Below, one piece after another: positions 8,669-16,467 of a stretch of 64,000 nt of DNA. The notes under the pieces are model-generated. The model made no database searches. It was not told the origin of the DNA and worked only from the letters and a program-made list of their open reading frames with translations. The translations under genes and the position numbers were made by a program. This DNA is from Streptomyces malaysiense. GTDB lineage: Bacteria; Actinomycetota; Actinomycetes; Streptomycetales; Streptomycetaceae. Each line of letters begins with the position of its first letter. Positions within the stretch are counted from its first letter, which is position 1. Where the stretch lies: NCBI RefSeq assembly GCF_000980885.2, contig NZ_LBDA02000057.1, forward strand, positions 1-64,000. Reading direction: 5' to 3'.

Positions 8669-8715
8669 TGCCTGTTGCGGCACTAGCTCGGCGTACGGCT
8701 TCCGGCCCGCTGTAC

Positions 8716-8759
8716 GACAGTGAGGGCGTCCCCGCTCGGGTGGGGGCGCCCTCACTGTC
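8716..8759. terminator. Bidirectional terminator between acyltransferase and rsbN
   Basis: An 18-bp stem with a single T-G mismatch (8716-8733 with 8742-8759) and loop GCTCGGGT. It lies between convergent genes, 47 bp after the acyltransferase stop and 8 bp after the rsbN stop. Confidence 0.85.
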
Positions 8760-8767
8760 GCACTTCC

Positions 8768-9976
8768 CTAGTTCGCCTGGTCGTCGTCGATCCCCAGTCC
8801 CGGGAGCAGACCCGGGAGGAGCGGGGGAAGGGTGACGTCGGGGGCGGTGGCCGGGGGTTTGCTGGTGGACGGGGTGCTGCCGTCGGCGCTGGACTTCGGC
8901 GGGTCGAGCAGGCCGCCGGTGTTGCCGCCGAGCAGACCGTCATCGGTGTTGTCGCTGGCCCCGCCGGTCGGGTGCTCGGTGGTGCTGTGACCGGTGGACG
9001 GGGTGCTGTGGCGCGGCGCGGCCGACCGGTGGGTGCCGGGGGACGCCGTGCCGGTGCTCCGGCGCGTGCCGTCGCCGCCCTGGGAGGGCTGCTGCGGCAG
9101 CAGGGACTGGAGCGGGGCGACCTCCTGGTCTATGGCGTCGAACACCGACGACACCTGCTGTTTGACGTCCCCGAGCTGTACCGGGAGCTTGTCGCTCAGC
9201 GCGCTCCATGCCTCGCGGTGGGACCGGGAGAACGCGGACAGCGCCTGGATCGGGCCCAGCTGGTCCGGATCCGCCTCATAGGCCGCGTGCAGCAGCCGGT
9301 GGCCCTCGCTGACGTCGTGCTGCATCCCGGACAGGGTGCGGCGGATCTCGCCGATGGACTCGTGGTCGAGATGGCCGCCGCGGCCGCGCTCCATCAGCCG
9401 GCGGGCCTCGCCGAGCCGGGTGGAGGCCTGGTCGAGGTAGACCTGGCCGCGCTGGTCCTCGCCGTTGCTCAGGTAGTCGAGCCTGAAGTCCTCGATGCCG
9501 CGTTTCAGTCCGTACAGCGAGTCGCCCGGCAGGGCGTGGGAGCTGGCGGCGGCGACGCCGCCGAAGGCCCCCGCGGCCACGCCCACGCTCAGCCCACCGG
9601 CCGCGAGGCCCTTGGTCAGCCTGGTCCGCGGCCGGAGTCTGCCCAGCGCGCTCGCCCGGTGCGCGCCCTTGGCCTTCCGCTGACCCGGTACGGTCGGCTC
9701 CGCCGCCCCGGTCCCCTCCTGGAGCATGGCCTCCATCGCGGCCACCAGCTGTGCGCGCTGGACGACCTTGACGTCGGGGTCGAGCTGCGGCCTGGGCAGC
9801 GCGCCGAGTCCGTCCGCGAGGGCCAGCAGACGGCCCCGCTCGGTCAGTTCCTCGGTGGTCGGCGGGGAACCCGCCGGTTCGTCGGACTGCTCGGCCGCCG
9901 TGTCCCGGTCGGGCTGCTCCTCCAGGGCCTGGGCGAAGGCGTTCGCCCGCCGGTGCGCCGATACGTTCGCGATCAC
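8768..9976 (-). CDS. rsbN: RsbN, membrane anti-sigma factor for sigma-BldN (DUF5667)
   Basis: A 402-residue single-pass membrane protein. Residues 1-120 form the cytoplasmic part expected to bind sigma-BldN; a transmembrane segment lies near 122-147 (GLSVGVAAGAFGGVAAASSHA); residues about 150-260 form a helical DUF5667 domain outside the membrane (DSLYGLKRGIEDFRLDYL..); the rest is a Ser/Thr/Pro/Gly-rich tail. RsbN is known to hold BldN inactive and is encoded directly after bldN, as here. I prefer GTG 9976, which has AGGAGG 8 nt upstream; the GTG at 9985 abuts that sequence and has no spacer. A sigma-BldN-like promoter lies in front. Confidence 0.93.
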   Translation of the reverse strand: MIANVSAHRRANAFAQALEEQPDRDTAAEQSDEPAGSPPTTEELTERGRLLALADGLGALPRPQLDPDVKVVQRAQLVAAMEAMLQEGTGAAEPTVPGQRKAKGAHRASALGRLRPRTRLTKGLAAGGLSVGVAAGAFGGVAAASSHALPGDSLYGLKRGIEDFRLDYLSNGEDQRGQVYLDQASTRLGEARRLMERGRGGHLDHESIGEIRRTLSGMQHDVSEGHRLLHAAYEADPDQLGPIQALSAFSRSHREAWSALSDKLPVQLGDVKQQVSSVFDAIDQEVAPLQSLLPQQPSQGGDGTRRSTGTASPGTHRSAAPRHSTPSTGHSTTEHPTGGASDNTDDGLLGGNTGGLLDPPKSSADGSTPSTSKPPATAPDVTLPPLLPGLLPGLGIDDDQAN

Positions 9977-10104
9977 TGGCGGCACCTCCTCTCGTCATGA
10001 CGGTCGACTCCCCAGGGGGTCCTGAGGGTTGCACGCCCCCGGCCACTCCACACGATCGAGCGATGGGCCGGCCGGGAGGTGACCACAGGGAGCCTGTATC
10101 CCGC

Positions 10105-10133
10105 ACAACGACTGGCGCGGCACTTGGGTTACG
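10105..10133 (-). promoter_or_regulatory. Sigma-BldN-type promoter of rsbN
   Basis: Read on the minus strand: CGTAAC (10133-10128), a 17-bp spacer, and CGTTGT (10110-10105). This agrees with the CGTAAC / CGTTGA-like elements known for sigma-BldN promoters and would start transcription about 120 nt before the rsbN start codon. It supports BldN driving its own inhibitor. Confidence 0.65.
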
Positions 10134-10224
10134 GACCCCGATCGATCCTTGCGGAAAGTCAAAACTCCTTCACGGAAGGTGAGTTGACGATCGCCCGGAG
10201 TGGCGGGCCGGGGGGCGGGGACTT

Positions 10225-11019
10225 TCAGCGGGCGTCGTCCGGCAGCAGCCGGGCGAGGGTGCGGACGGCGCGGTACTGGAGCGTCTTGATCGCACCCTCG
10301 TTCTTGCCCATGACCCGGGCGGTCTCCGCGACCGAGAGACCCTGGAGGAAGCGGAGCGTGACGCACTCCTGCTGCTGCGGGTTGAGGCGTCGGACGGCGT
10401 CCAGGAGCGCGGCGTTCGACAGCGACTCCAGGACGGAGTCCTCCGGGGAGCGCTCGACCTCGTTGGCGTCCAGCATCTCGCCGGTGGTGACCTCCAGCCG
10501 GAAGCGGCTGGACTTGAAGTGGTCGGCTACGAGGTTGCGGGCGATCGTCACCAGCCAGGCGCCGAAGTCGCGGCCCTGCCAGGTGAAGGTGCCGATCCGG
10601 CGCAGGGCGCGCAGAAAGGTCTCGCTGGTCAGGTCCTCGGCGGTCGCTCGGCCGCCCACCCGGTAGTAGATGTACCGGTAGACGGTGTCGCTGTACTGGT
10701 CGTACAACCGTCCGAAGGCCTCGGCCTCGCCCGCCTGGGCGCGCTCGACCAGATCCATCATCCGGGCGCTGTCGCTGTCGGCGGCCGGCCGCCGGGCGGT
10801 GGTGGCGCCACTTGCGCCGCCGGCGCCCGCGGAGCGCCCGCGTCTGGCGACCGCGGCGCCGTCGGCCAGTGCGTAGCACGGGCCCGTGGGCGCGGCGATG
10901 GCGAAGGCAGGGACGGTGAGCGCGGTGGGGACGAGGCCGCGCAGCGTCTCTTTGACCGTTGCGACAGTTGCGCGCAGCGTAGCCAGGCCCGAGGCGTCAA
11001 CCCCGACGTGTGGGTACAC
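10225..11019 (-). CDS. bldN: ECF sigma factor BldN (pro-sigma)
   Basis: A 264-residue ECF sigma factor controlling aerial mycelium formation, including chaplin and rodlin genes (family knowledge). Residues 1-86 are the N-terminal extension removed by proteolysis in known BldN. Region 2 spans roughly 95-150 (FGRLYDQYSDTVYRYIYYRV, then AEDLTSETFLRALRRIG) and region 4 roughly 208-258 (LNPQQQECVTLRFLQG, then VAETARVMGKNEGAIKTLQYRA). The GTG start matches the known BldN N-terminus MYPHVGVDASGLATLRATV. rsbN follows on the same strand after 248 bp that carry its own promoter. A 409-bp non-coding region lies upstream. Confidence 0.96.
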   Translation of the reverse strand: MYPHVGVDASGLATLRATVATVKETLRGLVPTALTVPAFAIAAPTGPCYALADGAAVARRGRSAGAGGASGATTARRPAADSDSARMMDLVERAQAGEAEAFGRLYDQYSDTVYRYIYYRVGGRATAEDLTSETFLRALRRIGTFTWQGRDFGAWLVTIARNLVADHFKSSRFRLEVTTGEMLDANEVERSPEDSVLESLSNAALLDAVRRLNPQQQECVTLRFLQGLSVAETARVMGKNEGAIKTLQYRAVRTLARLLPDDAR

Positions 11020-11428
11020 GGGACTCCCAGAGGCAGAGCTTTCATCACGTGCAGTGCGGAACCGTTCACCCGTCGTGGCGACGGAGGGGTACCGGTTTGC
11101 GTCTGAGGAGAATAACGCTTCGTGCAGACCCTGCTACACCGAGTTGCTCAAATCACCGATTGCGTCGTATCTGTAACCGATTGTTGCCCCATCCCGTTCC
11201 GTAACCTGATCACTTCTTGACCGAAAAGGGGCGTGTTTCGGTGAACTCCAGGACATCTTGAAATGGCCGCGGCATAATTCCGGGCGCGGGGAAGAGCGCC
11301 GAGAGACGCACCTGAGCGGCGCGGGGCCGTGTCGACATGCGGTTCCGCCGCGTGGGCGCGAGCGGCCGGGGCGCGCCCACGCCCGGCAACGGACCGCGCC
11401 TTGTGCGGCGAGGTCCGTCGGCGGGGAC
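11020..11428 (-). promoter_or_regulatory. bldN promoter/leader region (non-coding)
   Basis: 409 bp with no gene, between the HAD-IB gene stop and the bldN start. On the plus strand, AGTGC at 11053-11057 and TCACC at 11066-11070 form a BldD-like inverted site with an 8-bp spacer, 34-51 bp before bldN. ACCGATTG occurs at 11155-11162 and 11176-11183 (21 bp apart, two helix turns), and a related GTAACCTGATC at 11201. Local AT content is higher than the surroundings. BldD and other developmental regulators are known to act at bldN; specific sites here are inference. Confidence 0.5.
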
Positions 11429-12358
11429 CTATCGGCGCCGGCGACTCAGAGCGATCGCCGCCGCGGTGCCGCCGGCGACCGCGCCGACACCCGCCGCCGC
11501 CGGGATCCCCACCCTCGCCGCCTTGCGGCCCGTGCGGTAGTCCCGAAGGCGCCAGTCCTTCTCCCGCGCGTGCTTGCGCAGCTTCGCGTCCGGGTTGATG
11601 GCGTAGGGGTGGCCGACGAGGGACAGCATCGGGATGTCGTTGTGGCTGTCGCTGTACGCCGCGCAGCGGTCGAGGTCCAGGCCCTCCGCCGCGGCCAGTG
11701 CGCGGACCGCCTCCGCCTTGGCGGGCCCGTGCAGCGGCTCGCCGACCAGCCGGCCGGTGTAGACGCCGTCCACCGACTCCGCGACCGTCCCGAGCGCACC
11801 GGTCAGCCCCAGCCGGCGCGCGATCACCGTGGCGATCTCCACCGGCGCCGCCGTGACCAGCCACACCTTCTGCCCGGCGTCCAGGTGTGCCTGGGCGAGC
11901 GCACGGGTGCCCGGCCAGATGCGGTCGGCCATGTACTCGTCGTAGATCTCCTCGCCGATGGTCTGGAGCTCGACGACCCGATGGCCCTTGACGATGGACA
12001 GCGCCGAGTCGCGGGCGTCCTGCATGTGCTCGGGGTCCTCGACCCCGGCCAGCCGGAACCACGCCTGCTGCCAGGCGAAGCGCGCCAGGTCGCGGGTCTC
12101 GAAGAACTTCCGCTTGTACAGGCCGCGCCCGAAGTGGAAGATCGCGGCGCCCTGCATCACGGTGTTGTCGAGGTCGAAGAAGGCGGCCGCGCTGGTGTCG
12201 CCGATCACCGGGAAGGCGGGTTCCTCCGTGTCGGTCCGCGCGGTCTCCTGTGCCTCCTCCGAGGACTTGCGGGCGGCCTCCGCCGAGGCCTCGCCTGCCA
12301 ACACGCTCCGCGCCGTGGCGGAGCGCCTACGGGGAGTGAGCCATCCGAGAGCGGCCAT
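11429..12358 (-). CDS. HAD-IB family phosphatase (SerB-like), C-terminal membrane anchor
   Basis: A 309-residue HAD-superfamily subfamily IB hydrolase. Motif I is FDLDNTVMQG with Asp62/Asp64; motif II is VTAAP near residue 165; motif III/IV is YSDSHNDIPML near residue 240. The first 55 residues are an Ala/Glu-rich extension and the last 30 form a hydrophobic helix ending in RRRR, suggesting a C-terminal membrane anchor. Relatives dephosphorylate small molecules such as phosphoserine or lysophospholipids; the substrate is unknown. It lies upstream of bldN on the same strand but is separated from it by 409 bp. Confidence 0.88.
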   Translation of the reverse strand: MAALGWLTPRRRSATARSVLAGEASAEAARKSSEEAQETARTDTEEPAFPVIGDTSAAAFFDLDNTVMQGAAIFHFGRGLYKRKFFETRDLARFAWQQAWFRLAGVEDPEHMQDARDSALSIVKGHRVVELQTIGEEIYDEYMADRIWPGTRALAQAHLDAGQKVWLVTAAPVEIATVIARRLGLTGALGTVAESVDGVYTGRLVGEPLHGPAKAEAVRALAAAEGLDLDRCAAYSDSHNDIPMLSLVGHPYAINPDAKLRKHAREKDWRLRDYRTGRKAARVGIPAAAGVGAVAGGTAAAIALSRRRR

Positions 12359-12477
12359 GTCGTGAGCATAGCCAGTCCGTTCGGTGCTTCCGGAGCCGAG
12401 AGGTTCGAAGGCCGTGAACTCCGGGTGAGGCGAGGGTTAAGCCGGGTGCGCGAAGGCGGCGCGGGAGAATGGCCGGT

Positions 12478-12768
12478 ATGAGTCCACTCTTCCGCCGCGG
12501 CGGCGACAAGAACCCGAGGACCGGGCCCGGCGATCGGCTGGTCACCCTGATCCGCAAACCCGGCTGCCATCTGTGCGACGACGCGCAGGCCGTGATCGAG
12601 GAGGTCTGCGGGGAACTCGGGGTGCCCTGGGACCAGAAGGACATCGGCGAGGACAAGGAACTGTACGACCGGTACTGGGAGCAGATCCCCGTCGTGCTGG
12701 TCGACGGCGAGCAGCACACCTTCTGGCGCGTGAACGCCGACCGGCTCCGCAAAGCACTGACCGAGTAG
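12478..12768 (+). CDS. Glutaredoxin family protein
   Basis: A 96-residue thioredoxin-fold protein with redox motif C30-H-L-C33, the cis-Pro loop (QIPVVLVDG) near residues 72-80, and a C-terminal helix. It should carry out thiol-disulfide exchange in the cytoplasm. ATG 12478 is chosen because GGGAG lies 10 nt upstream; ATG 12469 abuts that GGGAG. It is divergent from the HAD-IB gene and precedes rex, a redox sensor, which suits a redox theme but does not prove a link. Confidence 0.9.
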   Translation: MSPLFRRGGDKNPRTGPGDRLVTLIRKPGCHLCDDAQAVIEEVCGELGVPWDQKDIGEDKELYDRYWEQIPVVLVDGEQHTFWRVNADRLRKALTE

Positions 12769-12955
12769 TCCAACTGGTCCCGAAAGTCGCTTAGGATCTA
12801 CGGGCGGTTTGGTCTCGGGGGCGGGATTCGTGAGGAGTGTGTGCGGTTTTGCCCCCAGTAACGAAGGCGCACCGGTCTGTGCCCGCCGGTTCCCGCCAAC
12901 GGCGCGAAAGGTGCGTGACCCCGGTCACTTCTGCCGGGCAAATCGGACACCATCT

Positions 12956-12973
12956 TTGTGCACGCGTTCACAA
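12956..12973. promoter_or_regulatory. Rex operator (ROP) upstream of rex-hemACD
   Basis: TTGTGCACGCGTTCACAA differs at one position from the palindromic Rex operator core TGTGAACGCGTTCACA plus flanking T/A. It sits 77 bp before the rex start, the place expected for autoregulation by the NADH/NAD+ sensor Rex. Confidence 0.88.
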
Positions 12974-13049
12974 AGACATAGCCTGCTGTGGACGGGGCGG
13001 TCTGGGGACATATGACCGCCCGCAGCCCCGCTCTACCATCAGGAGCACC

Positions 13050-13814
13050 GTGGCAACTGGCCGAACACACCGACCGGCGACCCGCAGCCGAGGGATTCCC
13101 GAGGCCACCGTCGCCAGGCTTCCGCTGTACCTCCGAGCCCTGACCGCGCTGTCCGAGCGCTCGGTGCCCACGGTCTCCTCCGAGGAGCTGGCCGCGGCCG
13201 CGGGGGTCAACTCCGCCAAGCTGCGCAAGGACTTCTCCTACCTGGGCTCCTACGGAACGCGCGGTGTCGGCTACGACGTGGAGTATCTCGTCTACCAGAT
13301 CTCCCGCGAACTCGGCCTCACCCAGGACTGGCCGGTTGTCATCGTCGGTATCGGTAACCTCGGCGCCGCCCTCGCCAACTACGGCGGGTTCGCCTCCCGG
13401 GGCTTCCGCGTGGCCGCGCTGATAGACGCGGACCCGGGGCTGACCGGCAAGCCGGTCGCGGGCATCCCGGTGCAGCACACCGACGACCTCGAGAAGATCA
13501 TCAAGGACGACCGGGTCTCCATCGGCGTCATCGCCACCCCGGCCGGCGCCGCCCAGCAGGTCTGCGACCGGCTCGTGGCCGCCGGGGTCACCTCCATCCT
13601 GAACTTCGCGCCGACCGTGCTGTCCGTGCCGGACGGCGTCGACGTGCGCAAGGTCGACCTGTCGATCGAACTCCAGATCCTCGCCTTCCACGAGCAGCGC
13701 AAGTCCGGCGAGGAGACCGCGGCCGGTGACGGCGCCCTGCCCGCCGCCGTCACCCCCCGCGACGACGCCGACCAGGGGCCCGACGGGGACGTACCCGCCG
13801 TGATGCCCGCATGA
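13050..13814 (+). CDS. rex: Redox-sensing transcriptional repressor Rex
   Basis: A 254-residue repressor that binds DNA at low NADH/NAD+ and is released by NADH. The N-terminal winged helix (about 15-85) includes SSEELAAAAGVNSAKLRKDF and the GSYGTRGVGY wing. The Rossmann NAD(H) domain begins VVIVGIGNLGAAL near residue 96. A C-terminal swapped helix (LSIELQILAFHEQRK) precedes a disordered tail. GTG 13050 has AGGAG 4 nt upstream and gives the N-terminus known from S. coelicolor Rex. The stop overlaps the hemA start by 4 bp (ATGA). It is autoregulated through the operator at 12956-12973. Confidence 0.97.
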   Translation: MATGRTHRPATRSRGIPEATVARLPLYLRALTALSERSVPTVSSEELAAAAGVNSAKLRKDFSYLGSYGTRGVGYDVEYLVYQISRELGLTQDWPVVIVGIGNLGAALANYGGFASRGFRVAALIDADPGLTGKPVAGIPVQHTDDLEKIIKDDRVSIGVIATPAGAAQQVCDRLVAAGVTSILNFAPTVLSVPDGVDVRKVDLSIELQILAFHEQRKSGEETAAGDGALPAAVTPRDDADQGPDGDVPAVMPA

Positions 13815-15511
13815 GCCTCCTCGTCGTCGGACTGAGCCACCGCAGCGCCCCGGTCAGCGTGCTGGAGCGGGCGGCGCTGCACGCGGACGCCCAGACCAAG
13901 CTGCTGCACGACACGGTCGCCGCCGAGCCCGCCACCGAGGCCGCGGTGCTCGCCACCTGCAACCGCATCGAGCTGTACGCCGACGTGGACAAGTTCCACG
14001 CCGGTGTCGCCGAGCTGTCCACGCTGCTCGCCCAGCACAGCGGCGTCGGCCTGGAGGAACTGACCCCCTACCTGTACGTCCACTACGAGGACCGGGCCGT
14101 CCACCACCTCTTCTCGGTGGCCTGCGGTCTGGACTCGATGGTCGTCGGCGAGGGCCAGATCCTCGGCCAGATCAAGGACTCGCTGGCCCGCGCCCAGGAC
14201 CTGCACACCGCCGGCAAGCTGCTGAACGACCTGTTCCAGCAGGCCCTGCGGGTCGGCAAGCGTGCCCACTCCGAGACCGGCATCGACCGCGCGGGCCAGT
14301 CCCTGGTCACCTTCGGCCTGGAGCAGATGGCCGCGGGCGGCGACGTCCAGCGGTGGGCGGCCGGCCGGCGGGCGCTGGTGATCGGCGCCGGTTCCATGTC
14401 CTCGCTGGCCGCCGCCACGCTCGCGCGGGCCGGGGTCGCCGAGATCGTCGTGGCCAACCGCACCTTCGACCGTGCCGAGCGCCTCGCCGAGATCCTCCAG
14501 GAGGCCGACGACAACGCGGTGACCGCCCGTGCGGTACGGATGAACGCCGTACCGAACGAGCTGACACGTGCCGACGTCGTCGTCTCCTGCACCGGGGCGA
14601 CGGGCCTGGTGCTCACGGCGGAGGCGGTCGCACAGGCGGTCGAGGGCCGCACCGGGCAGCCGGCCGTCGCCGAACCGCTCGAAGACGGTCGTACGGCCTT
14701 CAAGGACGTGCCCGCCAAGGAGACGGCCGCCCCGGACGAGAACTGCCCCCTCGACCTGGCCGCCGCCCAGCCCGGCTTCTCCGTCATGGGCGAGGCCGCC
14801 GTGGCCGGCATGGACGCGGCCACGCTGGAGCAGCACGCCACGTGGGCCGCGGGGGGCACCACCGACCGGCGCCCCGCGAGCGGCCGTACCACCGAAGCCA
14901 CCGAGGCCGACGCCGAGCTGATCACCGCGCTCGCCGCGACCGCCGCCACCGTGGGCCGGATCCCCGAGCGGCGCCGCCCCGAGCCGGTCGCCGAGCGGCC
15001 CGCGCCCGTCGTCTTCCTCCTCGACCTGGCCATGCCCCGCGACATCGACGCCGCCGTGCACCGCCTGGCCGGGGTGCGCCTGGTGGACATCGAGTCGCTC
15101 GCCGAGGCCTCCGCCGACGCCCCGATGGCGGCCGACGTGGACCAGGTGCGGCGTATCGTCTCCGACGAGGTCACGGCCTTCGGGGCGGCCATGCGGGCGG
15201 CGCACATCACGCCGACCGTGGTCGCGCTGCGCACCATGGCCGCGGACGTCGTCGCCGGCGAGATCGCGCGGCTGCACGGCCGCCTGCCCGACCTGGACGA
15301 ACGCCAGCGCGGCGAGATCCGCCAGGCCGTGCACCGGGTCGTCGACAAGCTGCTGCACGCGCCGACCGTGCGGATCAAGCAGCTCGCGGCCGAGCCCGGT
15401 GGCACCGGGTACGCGGACGCGCTGCGCACCCTGTTCGACCTCGACCCCGAGACGGTCGCCTCCGTCTCCCGCGCCGAGGACAGCACAGAAACGAAGGACC
15501 GACCGGCATGA
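13811..15511 (+). CDS. hemA: Glutamyl-tRNA reductase
   Basis: First enzyme of C5 tetrapyrrole synthesis: reduces glutamyl-tRNA(Glu) to glutamate-1-semialdehyde with NADPH. The catalytic Cys50 lies in LATCNRIELYA; the GEGQILGQIK block is near residue 114; the NADPH domain has VIGAGSMSSLAAATLARAG near residue 193; a C-terminal dimerisation helix follows. At 566 residues it is about 150 longer than the E. coli enzyme because of an Ala/Thr/Glu-rich insertion near residues 285-395, typical of Streptomyces. It overlaps rex and hemC by 4 bp each, so rex-hemA-hemC-hemD is one translationally coupled operon under Rex. Confidence 0.97.
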   Translation: MSLLVVGLSHRSAPVSVLERAALHADAQTKLLHDTVAAEPATEAAVLATCNRIELYADVDKFHAGVAELSTLLAQHSGVGLEELTPYLYVHYEDRAVHHLFSVACGLDSMVVGEGQILGQIKDSLARAQDLHTAGKLLNDLFQQALRVGKRAHSETGIDRAGQSLVTFGLEQMAAGGDVQRWAAGRRALVIGAGSMSSLAAATLARAGVAEIVVANRTFDRAERLAEILQEADDNAVTARAVRMNAVPNELTRADVVVSCTGATGLVLTAEAVAQAVEGRTGQPAVAEPLEDGRTAFKDVPAKETAAPDENCPLDLAAAQPGFSVMGEAAVAGMDAATLEQHATWAAGGTTDRRPASGRTTEATEADAELITALAATAATVGRIPERRRPEPVAERPAPVVFLLDLAMPRDIDAAVHRLAGVRLVDIESLAEASADAPMAADVDQVRRIVSDEVTAFGAAMRAAHITPTVVALRTMAADVVAGEIARLHGRLPDLDERQRGEIRQAVHRVVDKLLHAPTVRIKQLAAEPGGTGYADALRTLFDLDPETVASVSRAEDSTETKDRPA

Positions 15512-16467
15512 GTGACAAGGCACTGCGACTGGGAACCAGGCGGAGCAAGCTCGCCATGGCCCAGTCCGGTCAGGTGGCGGAGGCCGTCCGCCGGGTGACC
15601 GGGCGACCGGTCGAGCTGGTCGAGATCACGACGTACGGCGACATCTCCCGCGAGCACCTCGCGCAGATCGGCGGCACCGGCGTGTTCGTCACGGCGCTGC
15701 GCGACGCGCTGGTGCGCGGCGAGGTCGACTTCGCCGTTCACTCGCTCAAGGACCTCCCCACGGCCGAGCCCGAGGAACTGGTCCTGGCCGCCCTGCCGGT
15801 GCGCGAGGACCCGCGGGACGTGATCGTCGCGCGCGACGAGCTGAAGTTCACCGACCTGCCGCCCGGCGCCCGCATAGGCACCGGCTCCCCGCGCCGCATG
15901 GCGCAGCTGAACGCGTACGCCCGCGCCCACGGACTGGACATCGAGACGGTCCCGGTCCGCGGCAACGTGGACACCCGCATCCGGTACGTCCGGGACGGCG
16001 AGCTGGACGCGGTGGTGCTGGCCGCCGCCGGACTGAACCGGCTCGGCCGCATCGAAGAGGTGACCGACTTCCTGTCGGTCGACACGGTTCTGCCCGCCCC
16101 CGGCCAGGGGGCCCTGGCGATCGAGTGCGCAGCCCAGCGCGCGGACCTGATCGCGGCGCTCGGCGAGCTCGACGACCCGTTCACGCGGGCCGCCGTGACC
16201 GCCGAACGATCACTGCTCGCCGCCCTGGAGGCCGGTTGCAGCGCACCTGTGGGTGCGCTGGCCGACTTGTTGGGGGGCGGGCAGATTGTCAAGGAAATGC
16301 GCCTGCGCGCCGTCGTCGGGACCACCGACGGCACCCGCATGGTGCAGTTGTCCACCACCGGTCCCGTGCCCCAGACGCACGAGGGTGCGCTGGCACTCGG
16401 TAGCGATCTCGCCACCGAGATGCTCGCCCAGGGCGCGGCCGGTCTGATGGGGGAGCGAGCACATTGA
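15508..16467 (+). CDS. hemC: Porphobilinogen deaminase (hydroxymethylbilane synthase)
   Basis: A 319-residue enzyme that joins four porphobilinogens into hydroxymethylbilane. It shows RLGTRRSKLAMAQ at the N-terminus, the VHSLKDLP block with active-site Lys/Asp near residues 78-85, GTGSPRRMAQL with conserved Arg residues near 130, and EAGCSAPVGA near residue 245, whose Cys carries the dipyrromethane cofactor. The start and stop overlap hemA and the hemD-fusion gene by 4 bp. Confidence 0.97.
   Translation: MSDKALRLGTRRSKLAMAQSGQVAEAVRRVTGRPVELVEITTYGDISREHLAQIGGTGVFVTALRDALVRGEVDFAVHSLKDLPTAEPEELVLAALPVREDPRDVIVARDELKFTDLPPGARIGTGSPRRMAQLNAYARAHGLDIETVPVRGNVDTRIRYVRDGELDAVVLAAAGLNRLGRIEEVTDFLSVDTVLPAPGQGALAIECAAQRADLIAALGELDDPFTRAAVTAERSLLAALEAGCSAPVGALADLLGGGQIVKEMRLRAVVGTTDGTRMVQLSTTGPVPQTHEGALALGSDLATEMLAQGAAGLMGERAH

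Noticed and set aside
8720..10000. Plus-strand open frame of about 426 residues opposite rsbN
   Set aside because: Arg/Gly/Pro-rich shadow of rsbN with no domain sense; it also runs through the terminator at 8716-8759.
12837..13049. N-terminal extension of rex upstream of GTG 13050
   Set aside because: It would place the Rex operator inside the coding region and the extra residues match no Rex; AGGAG lies correctly before 13050.
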